Shown one piece after another: positions 4,566 through 5,644 of a stretch of DNA of 5,644 nt. This DNA is from Pseudomonadota bacterium (lineage in GTDB: Bacteria > Myxococcota > Bradymonadia > UBA4248). The notes beneath the pieces are model-generated. The model searched no databases, was not told the DNA's origin, and worked only from the letters and a program-made list of their open reading frames with translations. A program made the translations under genes and the position numbers. Position 1 is the first letter of the stretch. Every line of letters begins with the position of its first letter. The stretch lies in assembly GCA_017613855.1 (NCBI GenBank), contig JAGACY010000164.1, forward strand, positions 1-5,644. Direction: 5' to 3'.

Positions 4566-5644
4566 ATGTCAAAGGAATGGTTATTTTTAGCGGCTTTGGG
4601 AGCAGTCTGTTTTGTCGGCTGCAGCGATGATTCGAGCAGCGTCGGATCGACAGTGAATGCGACGTGCGGAAATCAGGCGGTCGAACGCACCGAAGCATGC
4701 GATGATGGCAACACCGAAAGCGGCGACGGATGTACTGCCGATTGTTCTGCAATCGAAGAAGGCTACACATGCCCGTCTTCGGGCGGCGCATGCACCAAAA
4801 AGGGAGAAGACGAACCGAAGCCTGAGCCAGAGCCTGACACCAAGCCGAAATGCGGCAATGGCAAAGTTGAAACGGGTGAAGAATGCGACGATGGCAATAC
4901 GGACGATGGCGATGGCTGTTCTTCCGACTGCCACAATGAGGGCTGCTCAGGAGATGGCTGCCATGAAAACTTGTGTGGCAACAGTGAACTCGATTTGGGC
5001 GAAGCCTGTGACGATGGCAATACCGACGATGGTGACGGTTGTTCAGCCGACTGTACGACGATCGAACCGGGATTCAATTGCCTCGAGGCCGGTCAGGACT
5101 GCATTCCCGAAGGCTGCGGCAATCAAACCGTCGAAGGCGAGGAAGAATGCGACGAAGGTGATTATGCCGTTCCCTATGGTGAGGGCGGATGTACCCCAAG
5201 CTGCAAATTCGCACATTATTGCGGCGATGGTCTTTGGGATGAGATAGACATCGAAAATGGCGAGGAATGCGATGACGGCGCGGATACATCGGATCAGTAC
5301 CCCGGCTGCACGGCGGAATGTAAACGCGTGAATGTTTGCGGTGATGGTACGGTTCAGACGGATCATGAGAAATGCGATGACGGCAATTTGGAGAACGGCG
5401 ATGGCTGTTCTTCGACTTGTGAAATTGAGCCCAATTATGTTTGTGTGACCACGGACGGCAAGAGCATCTGTACCTCGATTTTGTGCGGCAATGGTCAAAT
5501 TGACGGTACCGAAGCATGCGATGACGGCAACCGCACCCCGGGTGATGGCTGCTCACAATTTTGTATGAATGAACCATTGTGGCGGTGCGAACTCGACGCG
5601 CAGGGCAAGTCCAAATGTGAGAAAACCTGCGGCAACAGCACACT
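4566..5644 (+). CDS. Secreted lipoprotein with DUF4215 / Myxococcus Cys-rich repeats (3' truncated by window edge)
   Basis: The frame is open from ATG 4566 to the window end, 359 complete codons. It begins [12 protein letters not shown] and continues to F-V-G-C, with Cys19 the probable lipidation site and Phe in place of the usual Leu at -3. The mature part is a chain of repeats of form CGNG-x-hydrophobic-E-x-GE-x-CDDGN-xxx-GDGC-xx-C, starting at Cys34, 96, 137, 184, 219, 258 and 307, with an eighth begun at Cys355. This is DUF4215, also modelled as the Myxococcus cysteine-rich repeat, common in secreted or surface proteins of Myxococcota. A Pro/Glu/Lys linker (about 81-95) sets repeat 1 apart. 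Repeats 4 and 5 (Cys184, Cys219) have lost the GDGC core. The Cys are presumably disulfide-bonded outside the cytoplasm. Function, full length and C-terminal sorting signal cannot be seen. The long open frames overlapping it on the opposite strand look like by-products of its repeats. Confidence 0.92.
   Translation, partial: MSKEWLFLAALGAVCFVGCSDDSSSVGSTVNATCGNQAVERTEACDDGNTESGDGCTADCSAIEEGYTCPSSGGACTKKGEDEPKPEPEPDTKPKCGNGKVETGEECDDGNTDDGDGCSSDCHNEGCSGDGCHENLCGNSELDLGEACDDGNTDDGDGCSADCTTIEPGFNCLEAGQDCIPEGCGNQTVEGEEECDEGDYAVPYGEGGCTPSCKFAHYCGDGLWDEIDIENGEECDDGADTSDQYPGCTAECKRVNVCGDGTVQTDHEKCDDGNLENGDGCSSTCEIEPNYVCVTTDGKSICTSILCGNGQIDGTEACDDGNRTPGDGCSQFCMNEPLWRCELDAQGKSKCEKTCGNST
4665..5644 (+). 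repeat. DUF4215 repeat array (seven full units and the start of an eighth)
   Basis: Units begin at nt 4665, 4851, 4974, 5115, 5220, 5337, 5484 and 5628. Spacing is irregular (105 to 186 nt) because the segments after the core differ in length. Units 2 and 3 share the residues [13 protein letters not shown] exactly and differ there mostly by silent changes (4884 onward and 5007 onward), pointing to a fairly recent duplication; units 4 and 5 are the most diverged. Confidence 0.9.

Noticed and set aside
4391..4630. Possible small + strand gene of 79 codons starting in the spacer
   Set aside because: It starts at TTG inside a heptamer repeat, has no ribosome binding site, and overlaps the DUF4215 start in another frame.
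4522..5643. Several long - strand and alternative + strand frames at the right edge
   Set aside because: The repeated Cys/Asp/Gly codons of the DUF4215 array leave other frames open; these readings are Arg/Ser/Ala-rich and lack domains.
1..5644. A novel defence, toxin or biosynthetic system
   Set aside because: The four genes fall into recognisable families or lipoprotein types without a shared pathway, and none carries a defence or biosynthetic signature.

Overview
The window most resembles a member of the Myxococcota or a related former deltaproteobacterial lineage (for example Bradymonadales), with roughly even G+C by eye rather than the high G+C of soil myxobacteria. The best evidence is the gene at the right edge, an array of DUF4215 / 'Myxococcus cysteine-rich' repeats, together with a run of predicted lipoproteins carrying low-complexity Pro/Asp/Glu linkers. 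All four genes lie on the + strand; the lineage call is an inference from protein style, not from a marker gene.

Layout: (1) 1-824 is the C-terminal part of a calcineurin-like metallophosphoesterase whose start lies outside the window. (2) 840-2135 is a predicted lipoprotein with an 11-unit hexapeptide linker, a Cys-rich module, an EF-hand-like loop and leucine-rich-repeat-like strands; it follows 15 nt after gene 1. (3) 2136-2325 is an intergenic region holding head-to-head 7-nt repeats that fold into a long imperfect hairpin. (4) 2326-4164 is a lipoprotein with two tandem DUF3887-like domains fused to an alpha/beta hydrolase with an intact apparent triad. (5) 4165-4565 is a 401-nt intergenic region with two tandem hairpins related by compensatory base changes, two more 7-nt repeat clusters, and a plausible extended -10 promoter. 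(6) 4566 to the window end is a secreted lipoprotein with at least seven DUF4215 repeats, open at the 3' edge.

How the genes work together: genes 2, 3 and 4 each begin with a hydrophobic segment ending in a Cys at residue 19-25, so the region looks like a set of envelope or surface lipoproteins, and the phosphoesterase may also be exported. The phosphoesterase and LRR lipoprotein may be co-transcribed; the other two are separated by repeat-rich spacers and are probably independent units. No shared pathway can be shown. I see no phage, CRISPR, transposase, RNA gene or defence system. The least ordinary content is the noncoding repeat material: three unrelated heptanucleotide families in two spacers and the covarying hairpin pair.
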